Assembly: GCA_963971535.1 (NCBI GenBank)
Contig: OZ020593.1
Coordinates: 34,375,119-34,439,118, forward strand
Origin: Notolepis coatsorum
Lineage: Eukaryota; Chordata; Actinopteri; Aulopiformes; Paralepididae
DNA: 64,000 bases
Direction: 5' to 3'
The notes beneath the pieces were generated by a model. That model did not search any database and was not told where the DNA came from. It saw nothing but the letters and a program-made list of their open reading frames with translations. This document shows positions 1 through 11,862 of the stretch, piece by piece. A program made the position numbers and the translations under genes. The first letter of the stretch is position 1, and every line of letters starts with the position of its first letter.

Positions 1-276
1 CCACTCTATATTGAGTGAAATATAACTTAAAATATCTCTATATTGAGTGAAAAATAACTCTATAGATGTTAGAGTTGTTTTTACTTTATGCTAAATGGAG
101 TAAGTTGGTATTTTGTAGAGTTAAATGTTAACACTAAATGGAGTAGAAATAACTCTGAAGATTTAACTCTGTGACAAGAGTCATTTTCACTCTATCTGGA
201 GTCGGAGCCAATACTGTCTTTTTGGGAGTAAAATTTTACTCAATTTGAGTAAATTTGACTCTGCGAATTTTCCTGT
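1..276. mobile_element. Right end of a non-autonomous DNA transposon
   Basis: AT-rich sequence built from repeated ACTCTAT and GAGT motifs that ends in a TTTTCCTGTGTA-type terminus near 276. This is how the end of a fish non-autonomous DNA transposon commonly looks. The other terminus lies outside the window, so no TSD can be checked and no coding sequence is present. Family assignment is by recognition only. Confidence 0.4.
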
Positions 277-2302
277 GTAAAGAGACACTGTTTTGAGGCA
301 TTTGAAACAAATGAAAAGAGTTCATGGGCGTGTTTATTGTTGAATCATGGACAAACAGGGACTTCCTTCCCGAGTCAATCAAGAGATCGACAGACAAGAC
401 GAAGTAGCATGAAGTCCTGTGTGTTCATTGATAATAATTTACAGAAGTATAAGATAGGTTGAAAACCTTATTGAGGATTTATATATAGATATATAAGGTA
501 TATATAGGGGGGGGGGGGGGATTTATTACAATTTTCCTGTAGTATGTTAATATAGTCCTCTCGGGACAGATAAACCATTTCTCTAGCAGGATCAAGGGAG
601 GGGAGAGGTGAGTTTATTTTGGGGAGGGATCCCAAAGACAACAAGGGGTGGCCAAGGGAGTGCTAAGTGGCTGTGGGTTTCTCTGGGTGTCGTTATGTTG
701 ATGTGTGTTCCCTGGTCCCTGTTCCCTGGTCCCCCGGGGGAGGCACGGTAGGCATCGACCAACGAGATCACAGTTCTGACGAGATGCTGGCATCTTTCCT
801 CGGGCACGGGGGAAGGGGGCAGTGTACGTTAAAATGACAGCCGAGTAGATTGAAAAACCAGGTAGTTTGTTGATTCTGAAGGTTGATTAAGAATCAAAGG
901 GAGGATTGAAGGAATCTATGTTTTTCAATGTGTATATAATGTATATATCGGTGGGTGACAGCATCTACTCAGACGGATCTATAGATCTTAAAAGTAGCCG
1001 GCAGCCAGTGTGTTTCCATGGTAGAGAGCAGCAAGCAGGGTGTGTGAGTGCCAAGGTCGTCGTCGGCCGAGTTGTTCAACAGAGGAGATAACAGGCCGCT
1101 GGTGGGGGAGGTTTGGTCAGAGAGCTATGGGAAGAGTTCGACTTCGATAGAAGAGGACGTTTAGTGTATTAAAGGTGACCAGCCGTTGCCATGGTAGCGT
1201 GTCACGTAGTAACGAGAAGAGGGGGCGGGCCCGTTGCTATAGGGAGAATGTTATGAGATGTCAGTTCCTTCTGGGGTAAGATAGATTAAGACACGACGTA
1301 GAATCGAGCAGACGTGCTGATCAGAGACTTTGAGATCCCTCCTCACCCTCGCTGGGTGGGGGAGGGGAAGTGCCACATCATCGCTAGCTTCGGCTAACAG
1401 GGAATGGTTGTTGGCTACGACGAGGCCTCAGAACCATTGGACTAATGAGAGAAGAGACGGTGGAGAATTAGTTTTTTCTTCAAAGACGGTTCAAGGACAT
1501 TACAGAATGGGTTACATCTCGTACGAAGCTATGTTTATGAAAATAAACATCAGGAAAGAGATCACGTTGCAGTGTAGTTTCTTCTGACTACGGATGTACT
1601 AACAGGGGTTGATACAGTGTGAGACAGCTAATGAGATATCCAAGTAAAATGACGCAACGTGGAGGCCAGTCACGGAGCAGCAGGTGACGAGTGAGAGAAA
1701 AGATTAAAGGCTAGAAACACTGTTATCTTACAACCTGTACATTGTATATTGCTACTGCACTGTACTGTTACATTTATAATGACAATACATTTGAATCAAA
1801 TCATTAAAATCTGTGATCATTAAGATCTGTGGCCTGACAACCTGGCTATACTGCATTGATTCCAACTGAACTGTTGCCTGTGCGAACTAAAGATAACTAG
1901 CCTATATCAAGCTCCACTCGATACCTAGTTGAGAACCAAAGACTCTTTTCAAAGACACTGAACTGTTATAGCCCTTTTCAGACTGGACCATCCTGGACAC
2001 CTGAGAGACGAGACCAACACCAAGAAGAGGGACCTCTTTTCCTCCTTGCTGCCCTCGTCAACACTGTTCAGAGAGTATCCTTGTGAGCATGGTCATGTGC
2101 GGCATGTTGAGAATCAATGTAAATTAATATCTATTAGGCTAAGATAAGTTGGGTTAGAGTAGGTATTTCAATACCAATTATACTAATCTCAAATCCAGTT
2201 GTCTGTGTATCTGCAAGTTTATAGCCTAACCTGTCATTCAATTGACCTCAGAGCTAAAGCTCATAAGTAATCAGTAATTCCAATCAGCCGACTTTGAGTT
2301 AA
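277..2302. other. Unassigned DNA, no gene recognised
   Basis: No convincing ORF, RNA gene or bounded repeat is visible. A run of 14 G lies at 507-520, and the area around 590-830 is G-rich on the plus strand. The short ORFs here have no recognisable domain. Confidence 0.6.
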
Positions 2303-3062
2303 GGTAAATGGTAAAGTGCTTTTTTTTTTTTTTTTTTTTTTTTTTTCTCCATTTTCCTCCGATTTTCTCCCATCCCAATGTTAGTCGTATGCCAATTCCC
2401 AATCCCCTTCCTGGTCGCTGCGCACTTACCCCCCACAGTCAGATCATCTGGGAGAGTGGAGGCTATCACGTGCTTCCTCCGACACACGTCCAGCCAATCA
2501 ACCGCTTCTTTTCACCTGGCAGCGCGGATCCTCCCTGAGAGGGCGTAGCGTGTGGAAGGATCACACTATCCCACTCAGGTCCTATCCGCGCTTAGCAGGC
2601 GCCCCGACCGAACTGTAGGAGTCGCTGTTTACAACGACCCGGACCCACCCCGCCAGCTTCTCCCACCCTTTAATACAGCCAATTGTATTAGTGTGAACGG
2701 CCAGCCAAGCTGGTGACAACCCCGGAGCTGTGAGCTGGATTTGAACAGGCGAATCCAGCTCACAGCTCCGGGGTTGGTGACGAACGCAATCTCCGCTACG
2801 CCACCTAACCGCCCTCATGGTAAAGTGCTTTTATCCAAAGCACTTTACATTTGTTCCTCACATTTTACCCATTCACTCACACATTCACACACCGATGGCA
2901 GAGGCAACCATGCAAGGTGCCAACCTGCACATCGGGAGCAATTTGGGGTTAAATGTCTTGCTCAAGGACACTTCGACACGCTGTCTGTGAGGAACGGGAA
3001 TGGAACTGGGAACCTCACGATTACCAGACGACTGCTCTACCTCCTGAGCCACTGTCGCCCCC
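2303..3062 (-). mobile_element. tRNA-headed SINE with L2-like tail, interrupted
   Basis: Read on the minus strand from 3062, the head looks like a tRNA, with an A-box-like segment (GTGGCTCAGGAGGTAGAGC) and a degenerate B box. It ends in a tail containing GTGCTTTGGATAAAAGC, which resembles the 3' end of the L2 element at 46098-50247. That suggests mobilisation by L2 reverse transcriptase. The tail is split by another SINE at 2325-2816, and its last bases resume at 2303-2324. No protein is encoded. Confidence 0.65.
2325..2816 (-). mobile_element. SINE family A copy inserted in another SINE
   Basis: This minus-strand tRNA-derived SINE has its poly-A tail seen as a T run near 2321-2346. It is flanked by a 16-bp target-site duplication, ATGGTAAAGTGCTTTT, at 2308-2323/2324 and 2817-2832. 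Its body shares the GACAGCGACTCCTACAG-type central block with copies at 40937, 45754 and 63495. The head contains a perfect 25-bp inverted repeat (2717-2741 with 2752-2776) around the B-box region. Confidence 0.75.
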
Positions 3063-3169
3063 AGTTTTCAGTACTAAAAAAATATTGAATTATTGAAGTA
3101 TTGAATCATCAAATCAGGTGATTATCAGGATTACTGTCAATGTGTTCCACTCCTAGTATCACCCTAACC

Positions 3170-5003
3170 CAGTGGTCGGCAACCTGCGGCCTCGAGGCCG
3201 CATGCGGCTCTTTAGCCAATCAGCTGCGGCTCCCTGGCCCAAAAAAATTAAAAATATTTGTTATTTTATTTATTTATTTATTTTGGATATCGCTGTCATA
3301 CTGTGACACTGAAATGAAAAAATATTTCATCAACTAAGATATTTAGTCAACAAAAGGCTTACCTGTATGCCTGATATGTGGTGCGAAATTTGCGAACAAC
3401 GATAAAATGTACTTTTTATTTTATAGATTTTCCACAAATAAGGGAAGGACTCTAATAGAGCTGCATAGTTCAGGGTTTTATTTCAAAGTAGGTTTACAGA
3501 TGCAAGTGTTTTTTCTCCTTTTCTGTGTTTTATTTCAAAGCAGGTCTACAGTACACATGGTAGTCTTTTTGTGAGGATTGGTTCTTTCCCCACAACAGGC
3601 TTCTTAAAGTACTGTGATGATTGGTCCGTTCCCGGCCACACGCTCCGTTCCTTTAAGGTACTTTGTTGATTAATTGCATTCCCCGCCACGCTCCGTTCCT
3701 TTAAGGTTCCTGTGAGGATTCTGTGATGATTGGTCCGTGGCTGAACGCACACTTCTAAGTCAAGTATGAATTACCATCACGCACCTGATGTGTATTCTAA
3801 TCAGCGCCCCAGAGGGCTTTATATACTCTTTTCCCCCTAATATCGAGGTTGGATCGTTTTGAATATTCCCTGCATCTGCCTTTCTTTCCCGTTCGCTGTC
3901 TGTTGCTCTCCAGGACTCTCGTGAAGTATCCCTTGGAGAACCTGATTCCCCGTACGAAGCTACGCCTCGTTTATCTGCCCGCTTTACGCGTTGCGCTTTG
4001 GTGAGTTTTTGAAACAGTCTTTTTGGATCACCAGTTTTTTGTGTGTTTGTGAAACACCGAAGAGATCCCGTTTTTGTTATACTGTTCTCACCTATTTTTT
4101 GTTGTTGGATTTACTCTTTGGATTACCGTATTGTTTTTTCTCTGGACTCTGCTAACAGTGTGTATCACACCGAAGATCAAGTCACTTGGATATTAATTTG
4201 GATCAGTCACCTCTCTGTTATCTGTTGTGCGCTGAGCTAACTGGGATTCTCTCTCTCCCTCCGTGTTCCATCTGGAGTGTATGCTGGGGGGATCTGCAGA
4301 GCGGCTCAGACGTCACAAGCAAATTCCTCACCAACACCGTCTGGGAGAATCTGCATAGCCGCAAGACATTCTTCACATGCCAGATTCCCTGTTTGTTCTG
4401 TTTTCCACCTAATTCAATCTTGTGACTCTGAGAATAAACACGCCCTTGTTTTTGGCTAACTCTGAAAACAACTCTCTCTGTGCCGTTGCGTTTGGGGTCG
4501 GTTACAAACCATAACACTTTTTTCAAAGTGGACTACTTTTATTTTATAAATGTTCCACAAATAAGGGAAGGACTCAAATATACCTGAATAGTTCAGGGTT
4601 TTATTTCAAAGTCGGTCTACAGACACCAGTGTTTTGTCTCCTCTTCTGTTTTTTATTAAAAAATAGGTCTACACAGCCAGTATTTTTTCTCCACTTCATA
4701 AGAGTTTGAGGTTTTTCTTTGTTATAACAGGTAAAAACAGCAATTAAAAAGTCAAATTTTTTCTTTTTGTTGCTTTATAATCCCATTAATGCAACAAACT
4801 GTGTGCTATAAGTATAAAGTATAATAAATCGCAATTGTCAGGTGTTTTATGCTAAATGTGGGGTATGCTTGGGGATATATAAAATGTTATACACTGTGTT
4901 ATCTTCATTTTAAGGGTAAATAGGTTGTGCGGCTCCCTGAACATTTTATTTTGTGGGACGGGGGAAAAGTGGCTCTTTTGATAGTAAAGGTTGCTGACCC
5001 CTG
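3170..5003. mobile_element. hAT-type DNA transposon, non-autonomous
   Basis: The termini are CAGTGGTCGGCAACC on the left and the inverted GGTTGCTGACCCCTG on the right. They are flanked by a perfect 8-bp duplication CCCTAACC at 3162-3169 and 5004-5011, the hAT signature. No transposase ORF is visible. Two copies of a roughly 130-bp segment (about 3420-3550 and 4540-4670) lie either side of the solo LTR at 3570-4516. They may be an internal duplication of the element, because the LTR insertion itself made only a 5-bp TSD. Confidence 0.8.
3570..4516 (+). mobile_element. Solo LTR inside the hAT element
   Basis: A 947-bp segment starts TGTGAGGATT and ends ACCATAACA, flanked by the 5-bp duplication CTTTT at 3565-3569 and 4517-4521. 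A TATA-like TTTATATAC at 3818-3826 and a polyadenylation signal AATAAA at 4433-4438 fit an LTR read on the plus strand. No internal retroviral coding sequence is present, so it is best read as a solo LTR left by LTR-LTR recombination. Superfamily unknown. The first 180 bp hold imperfect repeats of a GTGATGATTGGTCCGT motif. Confidence 0.7.
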
Positions 5004-5011
5004 CCCTAACC

Positions 5012-5437
5012 TCATGTCTTGTGTTTAGCAATACCATTTAATTTCTTTTAATTAAACCTACAGTAACTGTTTCCGTTTTGAAAACATAATGAGTCCAACT
5101 TCAGAGTCAAATACTCACTACTGTGATGATGAGCCTGACATAACGAGTCGACTGTTCATCTGGTATGTCCTTAAAATGAACAGTGGTGTCCCCGAGTCAT
5201 ATTATTAATTATGTGTATGGTTACGCTACAATATCAATTGGACAGTCTGGCCATGCCTCATTGTACTGTAAATAGCATAATCTAATAATAAGTCATACGT
5301 TTTAATACGTGCCTCCCTTCTGTGTTATGACTCAAACTCCAATTTATTTCAGATTAGTCTACAACACAAATAGCACCCTTTTTTGTCTGTTTTCATGTGG
5401 AGATGCTCAGTATGATCAGCAGCTAGGCAACGGTTAG
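5012..5437. other. Unassigned DNA
   Basis: Nothing recognisable lies between the hAT right flank and the MITE at 5446. Confidence 0.5.
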
Positions 5438-5445
5438 GCTACTAC

Positions 5446-5795
5446 TAGGGATGCTCGATAATGGCTTTTTTACCGATACCGATATACCGGTATTGTCCAA
5501 CTCTTAATTTTTCCGATACCGATATCACCCGATACCGATATATGCAGGCCCCCCCCCCCAAAAAACTGAATAATTTCAGGTAATTAACATTACATATCTC
5601 TTGTCGTGTAATTAACACAACATCATGGATACTTTGACAATAAATAAAATAATAATTTGTTCTTACTTGCTTGCCTGGATAAATAAAGGTTAAATAAATG
5701 TAGAAAAAAAAACGATACCGATATTTTCCGATATCACATTTGTATGCCAATATCGGCCGATAATATCGGTAGGCCGATAATATCGGACATCCCTA
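5446..5795. mobile_element. 350-bp MITE with CCGATA/TATCGG repeats
   Basis: The ends TAGGGATG and CATCCCTA are inverted. The interior is rich in CCGATACCGATAT and its complement, so the element can fold into a long hairpin. Flanks GCTACTAC (5438-5445) and GCTGCTAC (5796-5803) are an 8-bp TSD with one mismatch, which points to a hAT-driven non-autonomous element. A C9 run followed by A6 sits in the middle. Confidence 0.75.
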
Positions 5796-5803
5796 GCTGC
5801 TAC

Positions 5804-6218
5804 TAAATGAATAGCCCTAAATGAGGGATGTCACGGGGAGGAAATCCCATGTGAAGGGTGGACAGATCCAGATTCCCAGACGACAGCACACGACAGACGA
5901 AGAGGAACACTGAACACTTTTTTTGTATTACAAACAAACAATAAAAATACAAGCAACACTGGGGGTGAGGGATTTAAAAGGGACAGAAAAACACAATGAC
6001 ATGCTAACTAAAAGCAAATGGGAAAAAAGGACGGAACAAGTATTTGTAACACACCACAGACTGTAGAAAATAGGTTTTCTTGAAGCATCCTCACGTCTAA
6101 TCCTTGGAGCCACAGTACTCATTGATGAGGCTCTGTTTTAGGATTAGGTAAACGGAAGAACCCGATTTTTCCTTTAATTAGAAGTGCACCCAAAAACTTA
6201 ACAATTTTTTGTCTTTTT
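5804..6218. other. Unassigned DNA
   Basis: No gene, tandem repeat or bounded element seen. Confidence 0.5.
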
Positions 6219-6330
6219 TACATTTACATTTACATTTCGTCATTTAGCTGACGCTTTTATCCAAAGCGACTTACAAGTTCTGTACTACAAGTCAGCAGGA
6301 AGGGTACAACTCTATCAGCTGAGTAACAAT
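6219..6330 (-). mobile_element. L2 LINE 3' end fragment
   Basis: On the minus strand this matches the last ~110 bp of the L2 at 46098-50247, including AAGTCGCTTTGGATAAAAGC and the ATGTAA-type terminal repeat. It is a severely 5'-truncated copy without coding sequence. Confidence 0.8.
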
Positions 6331-7160
6331 GATCCAACAGTGCTGAAACTTGGGTGCATTTAACTCAAACAAGGAGTGTGGCTTTGAGTACTGTAAATTG
6401 TGATGTGACGGCCATCATGACTATACGCAGGCTATACGCCTGGCCAGTTAAAGGAAGAATCCACCCTAGAACAGGATACACACAGTGTTATTCCAGTGAT
6501 CTTGGACAGTCACTATCTACTCAGACAACTGTCTGAACTGGAAATCGGAGCATCAGCACTTGAATTCAAGATTGTCATCAATTGATACTTTTTGGAGTCG
6601 GGTTTGTTGACAATGAGTTAGAGACAGGCTTTGTGGGCCCTGTTTGTTTGAGCTATCACGTCCAAAGACGTTTTATTTCAACGTAGGCATTAAACCTCTT
6701 AATGAAAACAGGTACCCATGTCCCCAGTGAAATCATCATGGTTACTCTCAGTGTCATGGGAGTCATTCCACCATTCACTGTCTATGGATTTGTCTCTTGA
6801 TGACATCACTGCTAGAGGCTTGTCAGCTTCAGGAGAGACATGTTCAATATCCACAAATCAATACCGAGCTGTACAATATTGCACAAATACCATTTGTTTA
6901 TATTTACATTTATATTTGTTTTAATATCTTTATTTATTGTATTTGAATAAACACATACTTACAATAACATTTTTATAAATAGAATAACTTAAAACATTGT
7001 ATGGGAATTCTATATCATATTTTTATATTTATATTTTTGTATAATGTTTATTGACTTATATTTGAACAAACACCATACACACATACTTAAAAGAAAGAGA
7101 AAATTAATTAAAATATAATAAAATAAGATAAAACACCCTACGGGAATTCTATTTGAGGGT
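6331..7160. other. Unassigned DNA with a diverged AT-rich duplication
   Basis: Between about 6890 and 7155, two diverged copies of an AT-rich ~140-bp unit can be seen, each containing a TTTGAA(T/C)AAACA motif and ending GGGAATTCTAT (near 7001-7013 and 7140-7151). No terminal structure or ORF supports a specific family. Confidence 0.4.
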
Positions 7161-10100
7161 GGAAGTTCCCCTGTAACTTGTGTCTCTTAAGTACTGTAAC
7201 TCCCCATGCCTCATGTCAGACGAGGGATAGAGCAGCGGGAGAGAGAGAGGGGGGAGGGGGGGGCTCGGGAGAGCCTGTCCCGTCAAATGAGAGGATTTGT
7301 GGAAAATGGGACTGGCTGTGTCACACGGGGGGGAAGTCACACACGGATGCATATTCAAAAGCTCAGCGAGAGCCGTCCCACTGACAACTTTCCATGCTGC
7401 GCGTCTGATCTGAGCCGAGGTACACGACAGCCATGGCCGCCTCTTCCTTCACAAAATGGTGACACCCTACAGAGGGAGGGGGGGGGGGGGGGGGGGGGGG
7501 GGGAGAATTACCCCTTTTTTTCTCCACGGTGACAGTTCATTAAATTATTTGAGGCATAGCAACTCTGCGGTGATGGAACTTGACTTGGGGGGTTTTAGCC
7601 GAAGATCACAAAGTTATATTTCACTCAGGAAATGGAGCCAAATGTGGAGCTCTTTCTTATGGAGGATGGGTTGTTCTCTTTCCCTAGCCCCCCGCCCCCC
7701 CCCCTCGCCACACACACACACACACATTTCTTTTAGATGTAGTGAATATAAAGAACAAAGTGTGGGGAAGGTCATGTGACGAGCACCGGGATGAACCCAG
7801 TCATAAAGCAGGGACAGTTAAACAGGGGCTCAGAGGAATTAGGAAACAATCCTTTGTGTTTTCCATGTGTTATGGCCCCCTGGCCTAGGGGAACCTGGGC
7901 CCCACATGTTCAAGTGCCCCCACTCTACTTCCAACTCCCATGGAGAGCCATGAAACAATCATCAAAAGGTCAAAGTAGCAGTTTATTGTTGTCATTTTTT
8001 TTTTAAGCTTCCGAGCAGAGCAGTGCCATAACAAACGTAAACGTACCCTAAATCCCTAACTTTCCCAACCAAGAAAATTGCAGAACCTATAACCTAACTT
8101 CTAAATAGAAAACATGAGAAGATAGTGTACACAAAGAAAACAGGGCTGCTACTTTACAATGTGACAAAGAATTAGGAAACGTTCCTATGTCAAATGCCTG
8201 TTTGTTTGTTTATTTGTTTGTTTGTAGTATATTATCAATGAACCTAGATTCTTAAAAATAGCTGTCAGATCTTATAATTCCCCATTACGTTGGATTACAT
8301 CACAATTCATAGTGACATTATCTCAGCACAAGCTCTCTGAAAATTCTGCCATGTTTGTATTTCCATCTGACAGAGAATATCACATACTGTAGCAGACAAA
8401 AAAAATAAATCCCTGCCCCAGGTCTACAGACGAGAAACATTAAACTCTTGTGCTGTGCATCCATCTTAAAATTAATCATCAGAATGACATGGCATTTTCA
8501 TAATGAAAAACAGTCCAAGTGTGCATGCATAGAGATGCATACAAACCAATTTATTAATTGACTGGAACCATATTGTTCCAGAGTAGCATGCCGAGCTGTA
8601 GGCAATATTCAGTGGCGGCACCATAGGCTATGTAGAGGATTACATTATTCCTTCCATATTTTCTTCCCTGTAAAAACATCCATGGATTAATACTGCCCCC
8701 TTCTCTCTCCAGAGAGGTCTATTGAAGGGTTTAATTCTTAAAGGCTTTCAGGAATATAGATAATTTAAACAAATGGCTAAATAAAATAAAAACACAAAAA
8801 AACTGCTTGCTCAAAAAATAATCTCAATTCTGGATTTCTTAAAGGTCTGAATATATCCAATGAGTTCATATGTATATAATGAATAATGAGTTTTTCCTCC
8901 CTGTTGAGAAGGTATCACATTTTTCAAATGAATATGTGGCCATTTGCAAAGAAAGCCTTCCTTTCATTTAGTCAGACTCTTTCATTTGACTGAAAGTCTC
9001 TGTTCCCCTTCTTACTCTTTCTGACAAGAATGGAATCGTGCAAGTCGCTGCCATTAGGGCTGCATAGCTGTCTCTCTATGAGTTAATTTATGACCTCAAT
9101 GGGCGTATACATTCGGTGGAACTGATGAGTCTGATGGTTCGCCGGAAATCCTTCCTTTTGATTTGTTTTATGGAGGATTCTATTAAACAAATGAGACAGG
9201 ATCAATGTTTTGCTCTCAGTGTTATCTACGGTACACTGATACAGTATGCTTATAGAGGGTTGCATGTCAGAGTTGGCAACACTAATCTAGTCTAGTGGAA
9301 GGAAAAGGGAAGAGTCAACAGAATGTGAACTATCGTTTTTATTGACTATGTCACCCGTCTATTCAGAAACATTTATTGTATGATCTTGCTCTGAGTGCAA
9401 CAGGACTTTTAAAATCGCCCGATGTAGGAAAATGTGAACCTCAGCAAAGTAAGGGAAAACCTTTGTATAGAATATTTTCACAACTATTCACCATATGGCA
9501 CCAACCTGGAACCTGGTTTGAAACTAGAAAGCTACAAGTCACTGTTTAACTTTTCATACACATGCGTAAGACACAGTATGTTCAAGGGTTATGTTTGGTT
9601 CATGCCTCACAGAGATCTTGTTTTGATTTACCAGCATGATGGCACAAGAATAATTCTGAATATATATATGTATATCTTTTTTTATAAATATATTTGTAGT
9701 CCTTTTTCTTCTCCCATGGTCCACAGTGCAGCTTTTAAATCAAGTGCTTTGCTGCAAATCAAGGAAGGAACGCATTTTATTTGAGCTCTGTTTACTTCAG
9801 GTGTAGAGTCTGCAAGCATAATGTTAATACCCTTCCTCAACTTTAGCTCCCAAACTGAGAAAATCAATACCTGTGAGATTGCCATGGCCCTATGCCATCC
9901 AGAAGAAAACAACTGCTTCTTCCCGTGTTACTTTGTATTCAGCACATTGCAGGCATGTCTGAAAGAGAGAAAAGATATAGCAGGAATAAATCAACAGTTT
10001 CTGGATCCCAGGTAGCTCTATTAGTCTACGGCGTCTCTGAAATATTACTAAGCTTCCCATTTCACCTACGGTTATTGCTACCGTCAAGTTCCTTCAGTCA

Positions 10101-11499
10101 TTTGTGGTCATGAATATTCACTGACGTATATACTGTACAGATATGAAGACGGGGGTGAGTGAAATATGAAACTAACACACCCTGCATTTTCTTTTCGTGT
10201 AGGAATTAAGGAGTCGAGTAGTGTTCAGTCTGAAGGGAAATGTGAGAGGGCGGATTCACAGCCCTCATTTTTTCTCATGTTTTTGAATGAGGCTGTTATG
10301 TGAATTCTGTAATTTCCCATGCATGACAGACAGGATGCCAGGGACCTATACTCTACAGGTTGGTATGCATTAAGGTTTGGCATAAGAACGTGCCTGAGCG
10401 AGACATATGGTATATATCACTATTCAGTGTATCAACCGGTATGAAAGCACGGTTTTCGTGAACGGGATCATCTAATAATTGTCTCGCAGTGTTTCGCTTC
10501 AAGTTACCAACAGGTCCATATAGGTGGTAATTTATTCACTACTGATAACGCCTAACAGCTGTTTGGTGCTAAGTGCTGTAACAATCTCCATGCAACCGCC
10601 AGTTCTCCCAGCAATATCAAGTGGCCAATGTGGACTGCAGTCATCTAACTTTGCACTCTTTCTTCCTGGTTGCCACCGTCGGAGCCCCTCGTCCTGCCAA
10701 CTCTCCCTCGAGTGAAGGGCTTATCTTTCAGACATGTCACAGAGTTTGTGTTTCCTTCACCTCTTTTATTAGTGCGTGCGTCCCTATGAAGTGTAAATCA
10801 CCTACATCCAGAGGTTTAAAACCGTTGCCTGGCAACTGATTACTTCCACATAAATGCCATGCGCTGGATTTCTCTCCCCCAAGGGGATTAATAAAGGAAC
10901 ACTTGACTTGACATTTTCACTGCACTTTATTATATATCCGTACAATATGCAGCTGTGTGGCCATCTGGGTCCGGAGAGTGAGACCACTTATTCATTCATT
11001 AGAGAATTTCAATTCAGGTGAGGTTTTCGAACAGACTGACGTCTGGTTTGGAACTAACACTAAAACAGTGGGACCGGTGCGAAGGTGTGGAATAATGTGG
11101 AGCTAAAAAAAGACGCCCTCCTCGACCGTTCCCATAAATGTGTTCTTTAGACATTGCTTTTGTTACAAGCCGTTTCGCCCTTGATCACGGTGGACTCTGT
11201 CATATTGTCCCCCTCCAAGACGGACAAATCTATCTTACCCTTATGCATCTGAATCGGTTGGCTGAGTATTAAGATTCTGGTTTCCCATTCGGTAAGTATT
11301 TCTTTTTTTTCAACGCATGGTAGGAATATCATGCTTGTGCAAATGTTTTGTACAGCATTCTTGACACCAGAGCAAATGGGTTTTCTCTCTTATATTCACG
11401 TAACGTTTATAGGAGACACTTCTATAAGATGCACAGATCCCTATATTCACATCAAAAGGTAAAACCATATTGTTAGAACTATAGATTACCTATAGGCTC
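7161..11499. other. Long unassigned stretch
   Basis: No gene or bounded element recognised. Simple repeats: a 26-base G run (7478-7503), a short CA run (about 7713-7728) and a GTTT-type run (about 8201-8226). A LINE-tail-like CAAGGGGATTAATAAAGGAA lies near 10878. The scattered short ORFs show no domain. Unique regulatory sequence or undetected introns are possible but not visible. Confidence 0.5.
7478..7503 (+). repeat. Poly-G homopolymer (26 nt)
   Basis: An uninterrupted run of 26 G on the plus strand. It can form intermolecular or intramolecular G-quadruplex and is a likely site of length polymorphism or assembly error. Confidence 0.9.
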
Positions 11500-11547
11500 G
11501 AATTCCACCGGCCTGGCCGTGTGGCAATAAAAGGAACTTGAACTTGA
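11500..11547 (+). mobile_element. Possible LINE 3' tail
   Basis: Contains GCAATAAAAGGAACTTGAAC, which resembles the ACTTGAA-type tandem 3' ends of the Rex1-like copies at 13320-13342 and 62980-63000. Too short for a firm call. Confidence 0.3.
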
Positions 11548-11740
11548 GGCTTCCGTTTTGTTGTGAATATTGTCATTAGACCCCAAGTGTAATAATAATA
11601 ATAATAATAATATTTAGGAAACAAAACCGCTGTTCAGCCACTGTTTGTTTTCTTCAAATATCCTAATTTCATCAACGCTATTATGGGCTTCAAGCTGAGG
11701 CTTTATTGCTGTATAGAAATTAATATCATTTTGAGAGACC

Positions 11741-11862
11741 AACCTACACCTGGTAGACACCTACACCTGGTAGACAGCTACACCTACACCTGGTAGACAG
11801 CTCAACCTACACCTGGTAGACAGCTCAACCTACACCTGGTAGACAACTCTACCTACATCACA
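11741..11862. repeat. 23-bp minisatellite, left part
   Basis: Tandem units based on ACCTACACCTGGTAGACAGC plus three bases. The array resumes at 13343 after the LINE insertion, so both parts belonged to one locus. Confidence 0.85.

Noticed and set aside
592..1587. Short ORFs of 60-85 codons as genes
   Set aside because: Many rely on non-ATG starts, have no domain, and match chance expectation.
2308..2538. 76-codon ORF starting with poly-Phe
   Set aside because: It runs through the SINE's T-rich tail; the Phe run is just the A tail read on the opposite strand.
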